Positions 24,283-33,455 of a stretch of 64,000 nt of DNA are shown here, one piece after another; position 1 is the stretch's first letter; the number at the start of each line of letters is the position of its first letter. The notes beneath the pieces are model-generated. The model did not search any database and was not told where the DNA came from. It saw nothing but the letters and a program-made list of their open reading frames with translations. Origin of the DNA: Pseudoxanthomonas sp. Root65 (GTDB lineage Bacteria > Pseudomonadota > Gammaproteobacteria > Xanthomonadales > Xanthomonadaceae); assembly GCF_001427635.1 (NCBI RefSeq), contig NZ_LMHA01000001.1, forward strand, positions 2,207,133-2,271,132. The letters run 5' to 3'. The position numbers were made by a program, and so were the translations under genes.

Positions 24283-25818
24283 ATGAGCCAGCCTGCACGC
24301 ACTGCTTCCCGCAAGCCTTCTCCGCTTCCCAAGATCCTGCTCGGGGTCGCCGTCGTCGCCCTCCTCGGCGCAGGTGCGTGGTACTGGACCGCGCGCAAGG
24401 GCGAGGCCGCGGACAGCGCCTATCGCACCGCCACCATCGAGCGCGGCGATATCCGCGTGGCGATCTCCGCCACCGGCACGCTGAGCGCCATCTCCACGGT
24501 CACTGTCGGCAGCCAGATTTCCGGCCAGGTCACCGACGTGCTGGTCGACTACAACAGCGAAGTGAAGAAGGGTGAAGTGCTGGCGCGCATCGATCCCAGC
24601 ACCTACGAGGCGCAGATCGAACAGGGCAATGCGCAGATCGCGAGCGCGCAAGCCAACCTGCGGCAGGCGCAGGCCACGCTGGCCAACGCCGAGATCGACT
24701 ACACCCGCAAGGCCGACCTGGGCCGGCAGCAGCTGGTCGCGCAGAGCGATGTCGACCTGGCCCGTGCCTCGCGCGACCAAGCGCGCGCGCAGGTCAACGC
24801 GGCGCAGGCGTCGATCCGCCAGCAGACCGCGTCCACCCAGACCACCCGCGTCAATCTTGATCGCACGGTGATCCGCTCGCCGGTCGACGGCGTGGTGCTG
24901 ACCCGCACCATCGAGCCCGGCCAGACCGTGGCGGCCAGCCTGCAGGCGCCGGAGCTGTTCACCATCGCCGAAGACCTGTCGAAGATGAAGATCGAACTGG
25001 CCGTCGACGAGGCCGACATCGGCCAGGTCAAGGTGGGGCAGGCGGTGTCGTTCACCGTCGATGCGTTTTCCGACCGTCAGTTCCGCGGACAGGTGCAGCA
25101 GGTGCGCCTATCGGCCACCACCACCAGCAACGTGGTGACCTATCCGGTGGTGGTCAGCGTGGACAACAGCGATGGCACGCTATTGCCGGGCCTGACCGTC
25201 AACGCCGAGATCGAGGTCAGCAAGCGCGACAACATCCTCAAGGTCTCCAACGCGGCGCTGCGCTACAAGCCGACCGGCGAACAGGCCGCGGCGGGCGTGA
25301 CCGCACAGGCCGTGCCGCAGGGCGGCCAGAACCGGGGCGGTGGCATCAGCGACGATCTGGTGCGCGTGGCCGGCACCCTGCAATTGAAGCCCGAACAGCA
25401 GTCCGCGTTCGACACCGCACTGGCCGCGATGCGCGAGCGACAGGCCGCCCGCATGGCGCAGGCGCAGCAGCGCGGAGGCCCCAGCATGTTCGGCGGTCCG
25501 GGCGGGGGTCCGCGGTCAGGTGGCAACGCCGGTGGCGGCGGTGCGATGCAGGCGCAGATGCGCCAGCGCATGGCCGATCGCATGCAGCAGGAGTTCGCCC
25601 CGTTCCGCGCCACCCTCGACGATGCGCAGAAGCAGCGCTGGGATGGTGAACTGCGCGCCCTGCTCGGCGCCAAGCGTGCGCCGATCTACAAGCTCGCTGA
25701 TGGCACGCCGGAGATGGTGCAGGTGCGCGTGGGCGCCAGCGACGGCACCAGCACCGAGGTGTCCGGGCCGGTGAAGGAAGGCGACGTGGTGGTCGTGGGC
25801 GAGCGCGCGCGGGAATGA
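24283..25818 (+). CDS. macA: MacA-type periplasmic adaptor of an ABC exporter
   Basis: Membrane-fusion protein that would join the MacB-type ABC transporter to an outer-membrane channel. The 511 residues comprise an N-terminal membrane anchor (ILLGVAVVALLGAGAWYW, about 17-34), a lipoyl/barrel start (SATGTLSAISTVTVGSQISG), a helical hairpin rich in Ala and Gln, VIRSPVDGVVLTRTIEPGQT and the membrane-proximal region at the C-terminus. Oddity: residues about 366-468 form an insertion with LKPEQQSAFD, a Gly/Met/Gln-rich stretch and LDDAQKQRWDGELRAL, resembling LTxxQ (Spy/CpxP-like) repeats. Typical MacA is about 370-390 residues. The stop overlaps the ATPase start (ATGA). Confidence 0.88.
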   Translation: MSQPARTASRKPSPLPKILLGVAVVALLGAGAWYWTARKGEAADSAYRTATIERGDIRVAISATGTLSAISTVTVGSQISGQVTDVLVDYNSEVKKGEVLARIDPSTYEAQIEQGNAQIASAQANLRQAQATLANAEIDYTRKADLGRQQLVAQSDVDLARASRDQARAQVNAAQASIRQQTASTQTTRVNLDRTVIRSPVDGVVLTRTIEPGQTVAASLQAPELFTIAEDLSKMKIELAVDEADIGQVKVGQAVSFTVDAFSDRQFRGQVQQVRLSATTTSNVVTYPVVVSVDNSDGTLLPGLTVNAEIEVSKRDNILKVSNAALRYKPTGEQAAAGVTAQAVPQGGQNRGGGISDDLVRVAGTLQLKPEQQSAFDTALAAMRERQAARMAQAQQRGGPSMFGGPGGGPRSGGNAGGGGAMQAQMRQRMADRMQQEFAPFRATLDDAQKQRWDGELRALLGAKRAPIYKLADGTPEMVQVRVGASDGTSTEVSGPVKEGDVVVVGERARE

Positions 25819-26567
25819 GCATGCCGTCCGCGAATGCCGGCGACCGCGTGCCGGTCATCCAGACGCACGCACTGGGCAAGGTCTATTCCGCCGGCACCGA
25901 GGCGGAAGTGGTCGCGTTGCGCGGTGTGGACATGCGCGTGGACCGGGGCGACTTCGTCGCCATCATGGGTCCGTCGGGTTCCGGCAAGTCCACGCTGATG
26001 AACCTGATCGGCTGCCTGGACACGCCCAGCGACGGCACCTATTTCTGCGACGGCATCGACGTGGCCACGCTGGACGCCGAGGAGCTGGCGATCCTGCGCC
26101 GTGAGAAGATCGGCTTCGTGTTCCAGGGCTTCCATCTGTTGCCGCGCATGACCGCGCTGGACAACGTGGCCATGCCGCTGGGCTACGCGCAGGTGCCGCC
26201 GGGGGAACGCGCCGAACGCGCACGCCAGGCGCTGGCCGCCGTGGGCCTGGCCGAACGTGCCGGGCATCGGCCCAACGAACTGTCGGGTGGCCAGCAGCAG
26301 CGCGTGGCGATTGCCCGCGCGCTGATCAACCAGCCGCCGATCCTGCTGGCCGACGAACCGACCGGTGCGCTGGACAGCAAGACCGGCGAAGAGATCCTGG
26401 CGCTGTTCAAGCGCCTGCGCGACGACGGCCACACCGTCATCCTGATCACCCACGACGCCGAAGTGGCCGCGCACGCCGACCGCATCCTGGTGATGCGCGA
26501 TGGGGAGTTGCATGAGGAGCCGGGATTCGGAAACCGGGATTCGGGAGCCGGAGGAGCGCGCCCGTGA
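25815..26567 (+). CDS. MacB-type ABC transporter ATP-binding protein
   Basis: Cytoplasmic ATPase of the exporter, 250 residues. It has Walker A (GPSGSGKSTLMNL), Q loop (FVFQGFHLLPRMTALDNV), signature (LSGGQQQRVAIARAL), Walker B (ILLADEPTGALDSKTG) and the switch histidine (VILITHDAEVA). In Escherichia coli MacB this domain is fused to the permease; here it is a separate gene, as in many MacB/LolD-like systems. The last 17 residues after MRDGEL (HEEPGFGNRDSGAGGARP) come from a palindromic repeat, so the natural stop has been replaced by one inside or beyond the repeat. Confidence 0.92.
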   Translation: MSMPSANAGDRVPVIQTHALGKVYSAGTEAEVVALRGVDMRVDRGDFVAIMGPSGSGKSTLMNLIGCLDTPSDGTYFCDGIDVATLDAEELAILRREKIGFVFQGFHLLPRMTALDNVAMPLGYAQVPPGERAERARQALAAVGLAERAGHRPNELSGGQQQRVAIARALINQPPILLADEPTGALDSKTGEEILALFKRLRDDGHTVILITHDAEVAAHADRILVMRDGELHEEPGFGNRDSGAGGARP

Positions 26568-26656
26568 TCCGTCCGCTTTTCTTGCCGGCCGTGGCCTCGC
26601 TCATGCGGTGCGGCGTTGCGTTTGCGAATCCCGATTCCCGATTCCCCACTCCCGGC
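26520..26656. repeat. GGGATTC palindromic repeat between exporter genes
   Basis: Left arm 26520-26551 (CCGGGATTCGG, CCGGGATTCGGGAGCCGG) and right arm 26625-26655 (GCGAATCCCGATTCCCG, ATTCCCCACTCCCGG) are built from the same units as the element inside yoaA at 1315-1416. The left arm is translated as the C-terminus of the ATPase; the right arm ends 9 bp before the permease start. Confidence 0.78.
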
Positions 26657-26664
26657 CTTCCCTC

Positions 26665-27906
26665 ATGAAATTCTCCGACATCCTGCGCACCGCACTGCAC
26701 GCGTTGCGCGGCAACTGGATGCGCAGTGCGCTGACGTCGCTGGGCGTGATCATCGGCATCGCCGCCGTCATCGTGATGGTGTCGGTGGGCCAGGGCACGC
26801 AGGCGGAGATCGACAAGCTGGTGTCCGGCCTGGGCTCGCAGCGCCTGGACATCAGTCCGGGTGCCGGCCGCGGTCCGGGCGGTGGTGGCGTCCGGATGAG
26901 TTCAAGCAGCTTCTACACGCTCAACGAGGGCGACGTGGAAGCGATCCGCAACGAGATTCCCGAGGTGCAGTACGTGGCCGGCGCGCTGCGCGGCAATACG
27001 CAGATCGTGTTCGCCGAGAACAATGCGTCGACCAGCTGGCAGGGCGTGCAGGCCGACTTCTTCGACATCAACAGTTGGGTGATCGCCAACGGCGAAGGCT
27101 TCGATGCGCAGGATTATTCGAGCGCCGACAAGGTCGTGATCCTCGGCGAGACCGTGCGGCGCACGCTGTTCGGCGAGGACAGCGGCGTCGGCCAGACCGT
27201 GCGCCTGGGCCGCGTGCCGTTCACCGTGGTGGGCACGCTGGCGCCGAAGGGGCAGGGCGGTTTCGGCCAGGACCAGGACGACGTGATGATGGTGCCGCTG
27301 GAAACCGCGCGGCGCCGGCTGATGGGCTCGATGGGCCTGCCACCGGGCGCCGTGCAGCAGGTCGCGCTGACCGTGGCAGACGCCAAGGACCTGAGTTACG
27401 TGCAGGGCGAAGTGGAAGCGCTGCTGCGCCAGCGGCACAAGATCGCGCCGGGCGAGGAGGACGACTTCAACGTGCGCAACATCTCCGAGATCGTCGCCAC
27501 CCGCACCGCCACTACCAAGCTGATGTCGCTGCTGCTGGGCGCGGTGGCCACCATTTCGCTGATCGTCGGCGGCATCGGTATCATGAACATCATGCTGGTG
27601 TCGGTGACCGAGCGTATCCGCGAGATCGGCCTGCGCATGGCGGTGGGCGCAGGCCCTGGCGACGTGCGCCGGCAGTTCCTCGCCGAAGCCATGCTGCTGT
27701 CGCTCGGCGGTGGCGTGCTGGGCATCGTCATCGGCGTGGTCGGCGCGCTGCTGGTCGGCCAGTTCAGCGAGCTTCCGGTGGCGTTGAACGGGCAGGTGAT
27801 CGGGCTGGCCGCCGGCTTCTCGATCGCCACCGGCCTGTTCTTCGGCTACTACCCGGCCCGCAAGGCCTCGCAGCTCGATCCGATCGAGGCGCTGCGCTCG
27901 CAGTAG
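26665..27906 (+). CDS. MacB/FtsX-type ABC transporter permease
   Basis: Permease half of the exporter, 413 residues. It starts MKFSDILRTALHALRGNWMR with the first membrane helix (SALTSLGVIIGIAAVIVMVS), followed by a large periplasmic MacB_PCD-like domain (GSQRLDISPGAGRGPGG onward) and three C-terminal helices (LLLGAVATISLIVGGIGIMN, LLSLGGGVLGIVIGVVGALL, VIGLAAGFSIATGLFFGYYP) with the family ending YPARKASQLDPIEALR. ATG 26665 is chosen because it gives the family N-terminus; the earlier in-frame codons lie in repeat DNA. No TolC-like gene is adjacent, so the outer-membrane partner must be encoded elsewhere. Confidence 0.92.
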   Translation: MKFSDILRTALHALRGNWMRSALTSLGVIIGIAAVIVMVSVGQGTQAEIDKLVSGLGSQRLDISPGAGRGPGGGGVRMSSSSFYTLNEGDVEAIRNEIPEVQYVAGALRGNTQIVFAENNASTSWQGVQADFFDINSWVIANGEGFDAQDYSSADKVVILGETVRRTLFGEDSGVGQTVRLGRVPFTVVGTLAPKGQGGFGQDQDDVMMVPLETARRRLMGSMGLPPGAVQQVALTVADAKDLSYVQGEVEALLRQRHKIAPGEEDDFNVRNISEIVATRTATTKLMSLLLGAVATISLIVGGIGIMNIMLVSVTERIREIGLRMAVGAGPGDVRRQFLAEAMLLSLGGGVLGIVIGVVGALLVGQFSELPVALNGQVIGLAAGFSIATGLFFGYYPARKASQLDPIEALRSQ

Positions 27907-27981
27907 GCGATCGGCAGGGCTGGTGCGGCGCAGCGGCGGGAGTATGCTGGACGCCCGTTGTGCCCACACCGGACCTGCGCC

Positions 27982-28938
27982 ATGAGCCCGCCTACGTCCC
28001 GCCGGCCGCTTGCCCTGGCCATCCATGGAGGCGCCGGCGTGATCGAACGGGGCAGCCTGGCGCCCGAGGTCGAAACCGCGATCCACGCCGAACTCGCACG
28101 CGCGCTGGATGTGGGCCACGCCATCCTTGCGACCGGTGGCAGCGCGCTGGACGCCGTGGAAGCTGCGGTGACCGTGCTGGAGGATTCGCCTTACTTCAAC
28201 GCCGGACGCGGCGCGGTGTTCACCGCCGAGGGTCGGCATGAGCTCGATGCCGCCATCATGGACGGACGCCACCGCCGTGCCGGGGCGGTCGCAGGGCTCA
28301 TGACGGTGCGTCATCCGGTGCGGCTGGCGCGGCGCGTGCTGGAGGACTCGCCGCACGTGTTCCTGATCGGCGACGGCGCTGAACAGTTCGCCGACACGCA
28401 ACCCGGCATCGAGCGCGTGCCGAACGGCTGGTTTTCCACGGAGGCGCGACGTGCGCAGCTGCGCGATGCGCAACAGCGCGAACAGCAGGCGTGGCATGGC
28501 AACGACGACCTGCGCGGCCAGTACTTCGGCACGGTCGGCGCGGTGGCGCTGGACAGCCGCGGGCATGTGGCGGCGGCGACGTCTACCGGCGGCATGACCA
28601 ACAAGCGTTGGGGTCGCGTGGGCGATTCGCCGGTGATCGGTGCGGGCACCTGGGCCGATGCGCGGTGTGCGGTGTCGTGCAGCGGCTGGGGTGAGTTCTA
28701 CATCCGCAACGCGGCCGCCCACGATATCGCCGCCCGCGTGGCCTACCGGGGCGACCGCCTGCGCGACGCGGTGGAGGACGTCATCCTGGGCGAAGTGCCG
28801 CAGCATGGCGGCGACGGCGGTGCCATCGCGGTCGATACCGACGGCAACGTCTCGCTGGTGCTCAGTACCCGCGGCATGTACCGCGGCTGGGTGGGGCCGG
28901 ACGGCACGCGCGGCACCGCCATCTACCAGGACGCCTGA
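27982..28938 (+). CDS. iaaA: isoaspartyl peptidase / plant-type L-asparaginase
   Basis: Ntn-hydrolase that self-cleaves into two subunits and removes isoaspartyl residues or hydrolyses asparagine derivatives. The 318-residue precursor has the N-terminal LALAIHGGAGVI, YFNAGRGAVFTAEGRHELDA, and the cleavage and nucleophile threonine T184 in YFGTVGAVALD, followed by AAATSTGGMTNKRWGRVGD. There is no signal peptide, in keeping with a cytoplasmic enzyme. ATG 27982 is chosen over TTG 27958 because the family begins just before LALAIHGG. The stop TGA is directly followed by the GTG start of the next gene. Confidence 0.92.
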   Translation: MSPPTSRRPLALAIHGGAGVIERGSLAPEVETAIHAELARALDVGHAILATGGSALDAVEAAVTVLEDSPYFNAGRGAVFTAEGRHELDAAIMDGRHRRAGAVAGLMTVRHPVRLARRVLEDSPHVFLIGDGAEQFADTQPGIERVPNGWFSTEARRAQLRDAQQREQQAWHGNDDLRGQYFGTVGAVALDSRGHVAAATSTGGMTNKRWGRVGDSPVIGAGTWADARCAVSCSGWGEFYIRNAAAHDIAARVAYRGDRLRDAVEDVILGEVPQHGGDGGAIAVDTDGNVSLVLSTRGMYRGWVGPDGTRGTAIYQDA

Positions 28939-29655
28939 GTGACCGCGTCGCCGGGAGAGCAAGTCGCTCCCTTGACCCTGGCCGATCATCGTGCCCTGCG
29001 TGCGCAGGCGCTTCGCCTGTGCCGTCGCGCCGACGAAGCGGACGATCTGGTGCAGGAAACGCTGCTGGCCGGCGTGCTGGCCGGTCGCCACGATATGCCA
29101 TGGCTGTCGGGTGTGCTTCGGCGCCAGGCGGCGATGGCGGCACGTGCGGGTGTCCGCCGCCGACGGCGCGAAGCCCTCGCCGGGATGCAGGCCGATGACG
29201 CCATCGAACCGTTCGCCTGCCTCGCGCCGGAACATGCCCCGCCACCGCCCGCATGGCTGGCGACGCTGCCGCCGTCGGCGCGCCGGCTGGCGGTGCTCGC
29301 GCTGCATGGCCTGTCGGCGGACGAGATCCGCTGGATCCTGCGCATCCCCGCCACCGCGTTCCGACAGCGCCTGACCTGCATCCGCAAGGCGCTGGCCGCG
29401 CAATCCCCGTCGGTGCGCGCGGAGGGCATCGCACTGGCGCAGCTGCGCGATCCGTCGCGCAGCGCGGACATCCCCTTCGGCCTGGCACGACGCGCCCTGA
29501 AGGCCGCCATGCAGGCCGGCGAAGGGCTGGGCACGCACGATCCGGACGGACACCTGATCCTGATCGACGCCGATGCTCACACTTCGCCTTCCCGCGGCAA
29601 CCCACAGACGGGAATCACACAGGAGGACATCCCATGCTCACGCACTGCAAGGTAG
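28939..29655 (+). CDS. ECF-like RNA polymerase sigma factor
   Basis: A 238-residue protein with a sigma region 2-like helix (RRADEADDLVQETLLAG) and a region 4-like helix-turn-helix (PPSARRLAVLALHGLSADEI, RWILRIPATAFRQRLTCIRK). The spacing and length suit an extracytoplasmic-function sigma factor, though region 2 is weakly conserved. The GTG start abuts the asparaginase stop, and the 3' end overlaps the glyoxalase-fold gene by 22 bp, so the three genes look translationally linked. No anti-sigma factor is next to it. The last 20 or so residues (SPSRGNPQTGITQEDIPCSR) look unstructured. Confidence 0.72.
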   Translation: MTASPGEQVAPLTLADHRALRAQALRLCRRADEADDLVQETLLAGVLAGRHDMPWLSGVLRRQAAMAARAGVRRRRREALAGMQADDAIEPFACLAPEHAPPPPAWLATLPPSARRLAVLALHGLSADEIRWILRIPATAFRQRLTCIRKALAAQSPSVRAEGIALAQLRDPSRSADIPFGLARRALKAAMQAGEGLGTHDPDGHLILIDADAHTSPSRGNPQTGITQEDIPCSRTAR

Positions 29656-30011
29656 GCGCCATCGTGTTCTTTGTTTCCGACCTCGCGCGGTCGGTGGATT
29701 TCTACCGGGGCACCCTGGGCCTGCCCATCGATGCGCTGGACGGTCACGACGGCCCGTGGGCGATGGGCGACGTCGGCGACCTCACGCTGGTCTTCATTCC
29801 GCGGCCCGCACGCGCGGGCGAATCGCCCGTCGTCGTCTTCAGCCTCGACGGCGGCATCGACGACCATGCCGAAGCGCTGGCCGCCAAGGGCGTGGAGATC
29901 GTGGTGCCGGTCAGCGAATCGCCCGATGGCGGACTGTCGCTGGACTTCCTCGACCCGGATGGCAACGTACTGAGCCTGCATCAGCCGGCCGGTGCCGCAC
30001 GGCGGGCATGA
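29634..30011 (+). CDS. VOC-family (glyoxalase/bleomycin-resistance fold) protein
   Basis: A 125-residue two-module VOC protein: VGAIVFFVSDLARSVDFYRG, TLGLPIDALDGHDGPWAMGD, LVFIPRP, then the second beta-alpha unit ending GLSLDFLDPDGNVLSLHQP, with the family glutamate position occupied within the DPDGN region. Substrate is unknown. A strong ribosome binding site AGGAGG (29621-29626) precedes ATG 29634, inside the 3' end of the sigma gene. Such small VOC proteins are frequent partners of ECF sigma genes of the SigJ/ECF41-like type, so a shared regulon is possible. Confidence 0.85.
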   Translation: MLTHCKVGAIVFFVSDLARSVDFYRGTLGLPIDALDGHDGPWAMGDVGDLTLVFIPRPARAGESPVVVFSLDGGIDDHAEALAAKGVEIVVPVSESPDGGLSLDFLDPDGNVLSLHQPAGAARRA

Positions 30012-30015
30012 CGGG

Positions 30016-30525
30016 ATGATCGCGCGCTGCGTGTGGGTGTTGATGTTGACTGCCGGCGCGGCCGATGCGGCGCGCGGCGCCAGCGTGTGGGAGGGTCTGG
30101 CCGGACGTTGGCAGGGAACCGGCCAGGTCAGCGGCATGGACGCCACGCTGGCGTTGACCTTCGCGCCCGCGCTGGAAGGGAGTGCGCACCGCCTGTCCTT
30201 CAGCAACCGCATGCGTGCTGCCGATGGCAGGGAATGGCCGTTCGCGGCAGAGGCGGTCTATCTCTGCCACGACGCACCACCGTGTCGTGGGCACTGGTAC
30301 GACACGCGCGGCATGATCCTGCCATTGCGCGCGACCCCGCAGTCCGACGCGCTGGCAGTCGAGTGGGGCGACGCGGCCACCGAGCGCGGGCGCACCACCT
30401 ATCGCCTCGAAGCGGACACCCTGCACATCACCGACGAAGTGCTCGGCAAGGACGGACAGTGGAAGGTGTTCGGGCGCTCCAGATTGCAGAGATCCGGAGA
30501 GATCACGGACGACGGACGAAGGTGA
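30016..30525 (+). CDS. secreted protein of unknown function
   Basis: A 169-residue product with an N-terminal signal peptide (MIARCVWVLMLTAGAADA) and a beta-rich body beginning WEGLAGRWQGTGQVSGMDAT, which resembles lipocalin-like DUF1579 or THAP4-type beta-barrels only loosely. Two cysteines in LCHDAPPCRGHW could form a disulfide, consistent with periplasmic location. ATG 30016 lies 4 bp after the VOC stop, so it is probably in the same operon as the sigma factor. I do not assign a function. Confidence 0.7.
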   Translation: MIARCVWVLMLTAGAADAARGASVWEGLAGRWQGTGQVSGMDATLALTFAPALEGSAHRLSFSNRMRAADGREWPFAAEAVYLCHDAPPCRGHWYDTRGMILPLRATPQSDALAVEWGDAATERGRTTYRLEADTLHITDEVLGKDGQWKVFGRSRLQRSGEITDDGRR

Positions 30526-30565
30526 TCAGCATCCGTCCCGTGACCATCGCGGCGCTCGCACGGCA

Positions 30566-30625
30566 CATGAAAAATGTGAGCTGAAAATCCGTATCTAGAA
30601 CGAAAATTACAAGCTAGATTCGACT
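30566..30625 (+). promoter_or_regulatory. AT-rich patch upstream of the subtilisin-like protease
   Basis: About 60 bp with much lower GC than the surroundings: CATGAAAAATGTGAGCTG, AAAATCCGTATCTAGAACG, AAAATTACAAGCTAGATTCG. TAGATT or TATCTA could serve as -10 elements. It lies 50-110 bp before the protease start and is the most AT-rich stretch noticed in this half of the window. A promoter is the likeliest reading. Confidence 0.4.
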
Positions 30626-30675
30626 CGCTGCGCTGTCCTGCGCAGCCATCACAAGACTCGGAGTCGGATCGGCTT

Positions 30676-32049
<1,374 letters not shown>

Positions 32050-32069
32050 CGAACTCCCGCCACGCAACG

Positions 32070-32099
32070 AAGAAGCTCGGCATCGCCGGGCTTCTTTTT
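32070..32099 (+). terminator. rho-independent terminator after the protease gene
   Basis: AAGAAGC-T-CGGC, loop ATC, GCCG-G-GCTTCTT followed by TTTTT forms a strong stem with a U tract 20 bp after the stop. It reaches into the end of the convergent SGNH hydrolase gene and could serve both directions. Confidence 0.85.
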
Positions 32100-32832
32100 A
32101 CTTCACGTACGGCGCGATCACGCGCCGCCAGATGTCATAGCCGGCGGCGTTCATGTGCAGGCGGTCTTCAACGAAGAGCGCCTCGTTCGGTTGCCCGCTG
32201 GTGTCCAGCATGGGCGTGAAGATGTCGATGTAGTCCACGCCGAGCCGCTTCGCTTCGGTCTGCACCAGCGCGTTGGCTTCGCGCTGCGCCGGCATCAGGT
32301 GCGCGCGCGAGGGGCTGGGCTTGGTGCTGATGTAGCCGATCCTGGTCTTCGGCAGGTCGCGGCGCACGCGCTGGACGAAGGCGATGAAGTCCGCGCGCAC
32401 CTGCTGCGGCGTGCGGCCCGCGTTGATGTCGTTGTCGCCGGCGTAGATCAGCACCTGCCGGGGGGCGTACGGGACGATCGTGCGGTCCGCATACCACGTG
32501 CTGTCGCGCAGCTCCGAACCGCCGAAGCCGCGGTTGATCACCGGCACGCCGGGGAAGTCCTGCGCCAGGGTCTCCCACAGACGGATCGACGAGCTGCCGG
32601 TGAACACCACGCCCCCGCGCGGCGGCGGCGACTGCGCGTCTTCGGCGGCGAAGCGCTGCATGTCGGTTTCCCAGGCCGCGTTCGATACCTGCTCCGGGAT
32701 GCGTGGGGCGGCCGTCGTGGAGGCGTCCGCAGCGGGGGCGGTCGTGGCAGGCGGGCTGCCGGCGCAGGCGGCCAGCAGGGCCAGCAGCGCACTGGCGAAC
32801 ACGGCGGGGCGAACGGCGTTCAGGAAAGACAC
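32098..32832 (-). CDS. SGNH/GDSL-type hydrolase lipoprotein
   Basis: A 244-residue envelope esterase-like protein. The GTG at 32832, 10 nt after AAGGAG, gives a lipoprotein signal (FASALLALLAAC, lipobox LAAC). SGNH blocks are present: block I VFTGSSSIRLW with the nucleophile serine, block II around RGFGGSEL, block III YAGDNDINAG, and block V DRLHMNAAGYDIW with Asp and His. Earlier in-frame codons up to 33096 are rejected because they give an arginine-rich, non-family N-terminus. Natural substrate is unknown; related proteins act as acyl-ester hydrolases. It converges with the protease gene. Confidence 0.85.
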   Translation of the reverse strand: MSFLNAVRPAVFASALLALLAACAGSPPATTAPAADASTTAAPRIPEQVSNAAWETDMQRFAAEDAQSPPPRGGVVFTGSSSIRLWETLAQDFPGVPVINRGFGGSELRDSTWYADRTIVPYAPRQVLIYAGDNDINAGRTPQQVRADFIAFVQRVRRDLPKTRIGYISTKPSPSRAHLMPAQREANALVQTEAKRLGVDYIDIFTPMLDTSGQPNEALFVEDRLHMNAAGYDIWRRVIAPYVK

Positions 32833-32920
32833 GGGGGAAGGGCTCCTTGGGCTTAGGCGGGCCCTAGTGGAGCAGCCGGGGACAGTCGATGCAAACCGCG
32901 ACGGGGCGGTCGGGGAGCGC

Positions 32921-32940
32921 GTTGTGGCAAAATTGCGCCC
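32921..32940 (+). promoter_or_regulatory. candidate dgkA promoter element
   Basis: GTTGTGGCAAAATTGCGCCC lies 107 bp before the dgkA start. A nearly identical core, GGCAAAATAGCCC, lies 36 bp before lgt (36427-36445). The shared GGCAAAATWGC core suggests an extended -10-like promoter or factor binding site. Confidence 0.35.
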
Positions 32941-33046
32941 TTGGCGCGGCGTCCGCGCCGGTTCCACCCGATCCGACCTCCTGCTGGCCCAGGCCCCGCC
33001 TGACCGGCCGGGGACGATGCGGGGCCTCCTTCGCATCGACCTGCCC

Positions 33047-33427
33047 ATGGCTGACGAAACCGGACATCTTCCCCGCGGCCCCGGCCGCATCCTCAAGGCG
33101 ACGGTCTGGTCCTTCCAGGGTCTGCGCGCAGCGTGGATGCACGAGTCCTCGTTCCGCCTGGAGGTCTACCTGCTTGTGGTGCTGGCGCCGCTAGCGCTGT
33201 GGCTGGGACAGGACGGGCTGGAACGCGCGCTGATGATCGGCAGTTGCCTGCTGGTGCTGGCGGCGGAACTGCTGAACTCGGCGGTGGAAGCGGTGATCGA
33301 GCGTTACGGCCCCGAACACCACGAACTCGCCGGTCGCGCGAAGGACATGGGCTCGGCCGCCGTCTTCGTGCTGATGATGAACGTACTCCTCTGCTGGGGC
33401 CTGATCCTCGTGCCCCGCTATCTCTGA
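33047..33427 (+). CDS. dgkA: diacylglycerol kinase DgkA
   Basis: Small integral-membrane kinase that phosphorylates diacylglycerol released by membrane-derived oligosaccharide and lipoprotein turnover. The 126-residue product has the amphipathic N-terminus GRILKATVWSFQGLRAAW, three membrane helices, and the catalytic signature AAELLNSAVEAVIERY followed by HELAGRAKDMGSAAVF. ATG 33047 gives the normal family length; an in-frame ATG at 33017 is possible. terC begins 28 bp downstream. Confidence 0.93.
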   Translation: MADETGHLPRGPGRILKATVWSFQGLRAAWMHESSFRLEVYLLVVLAPLALWLGQDGLERALMIGSCLLVLAAELLNSAVEAVIERYGPEHHELAGRAKDMGSAAVFVLMMNVLLCWGLILVPRYL

Positions 33428-33455
33428 CTCCTGATCTGAACCAAGGTACTCCCCG

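Noticed and set aside
22603..29580. Several antisense frames of 700-890 codons opposite the sensor/exporter and asparaginase genes
   Set aside because: Codon composition is that of complementary GC-rich coding DNA; no ribosome site, motif or conserved block.
33428..33455. yybP-ykoY manganese riboswitch before the TerC gene
   Set aside because: The gap is only 28 bp and lies directly after dgkA.
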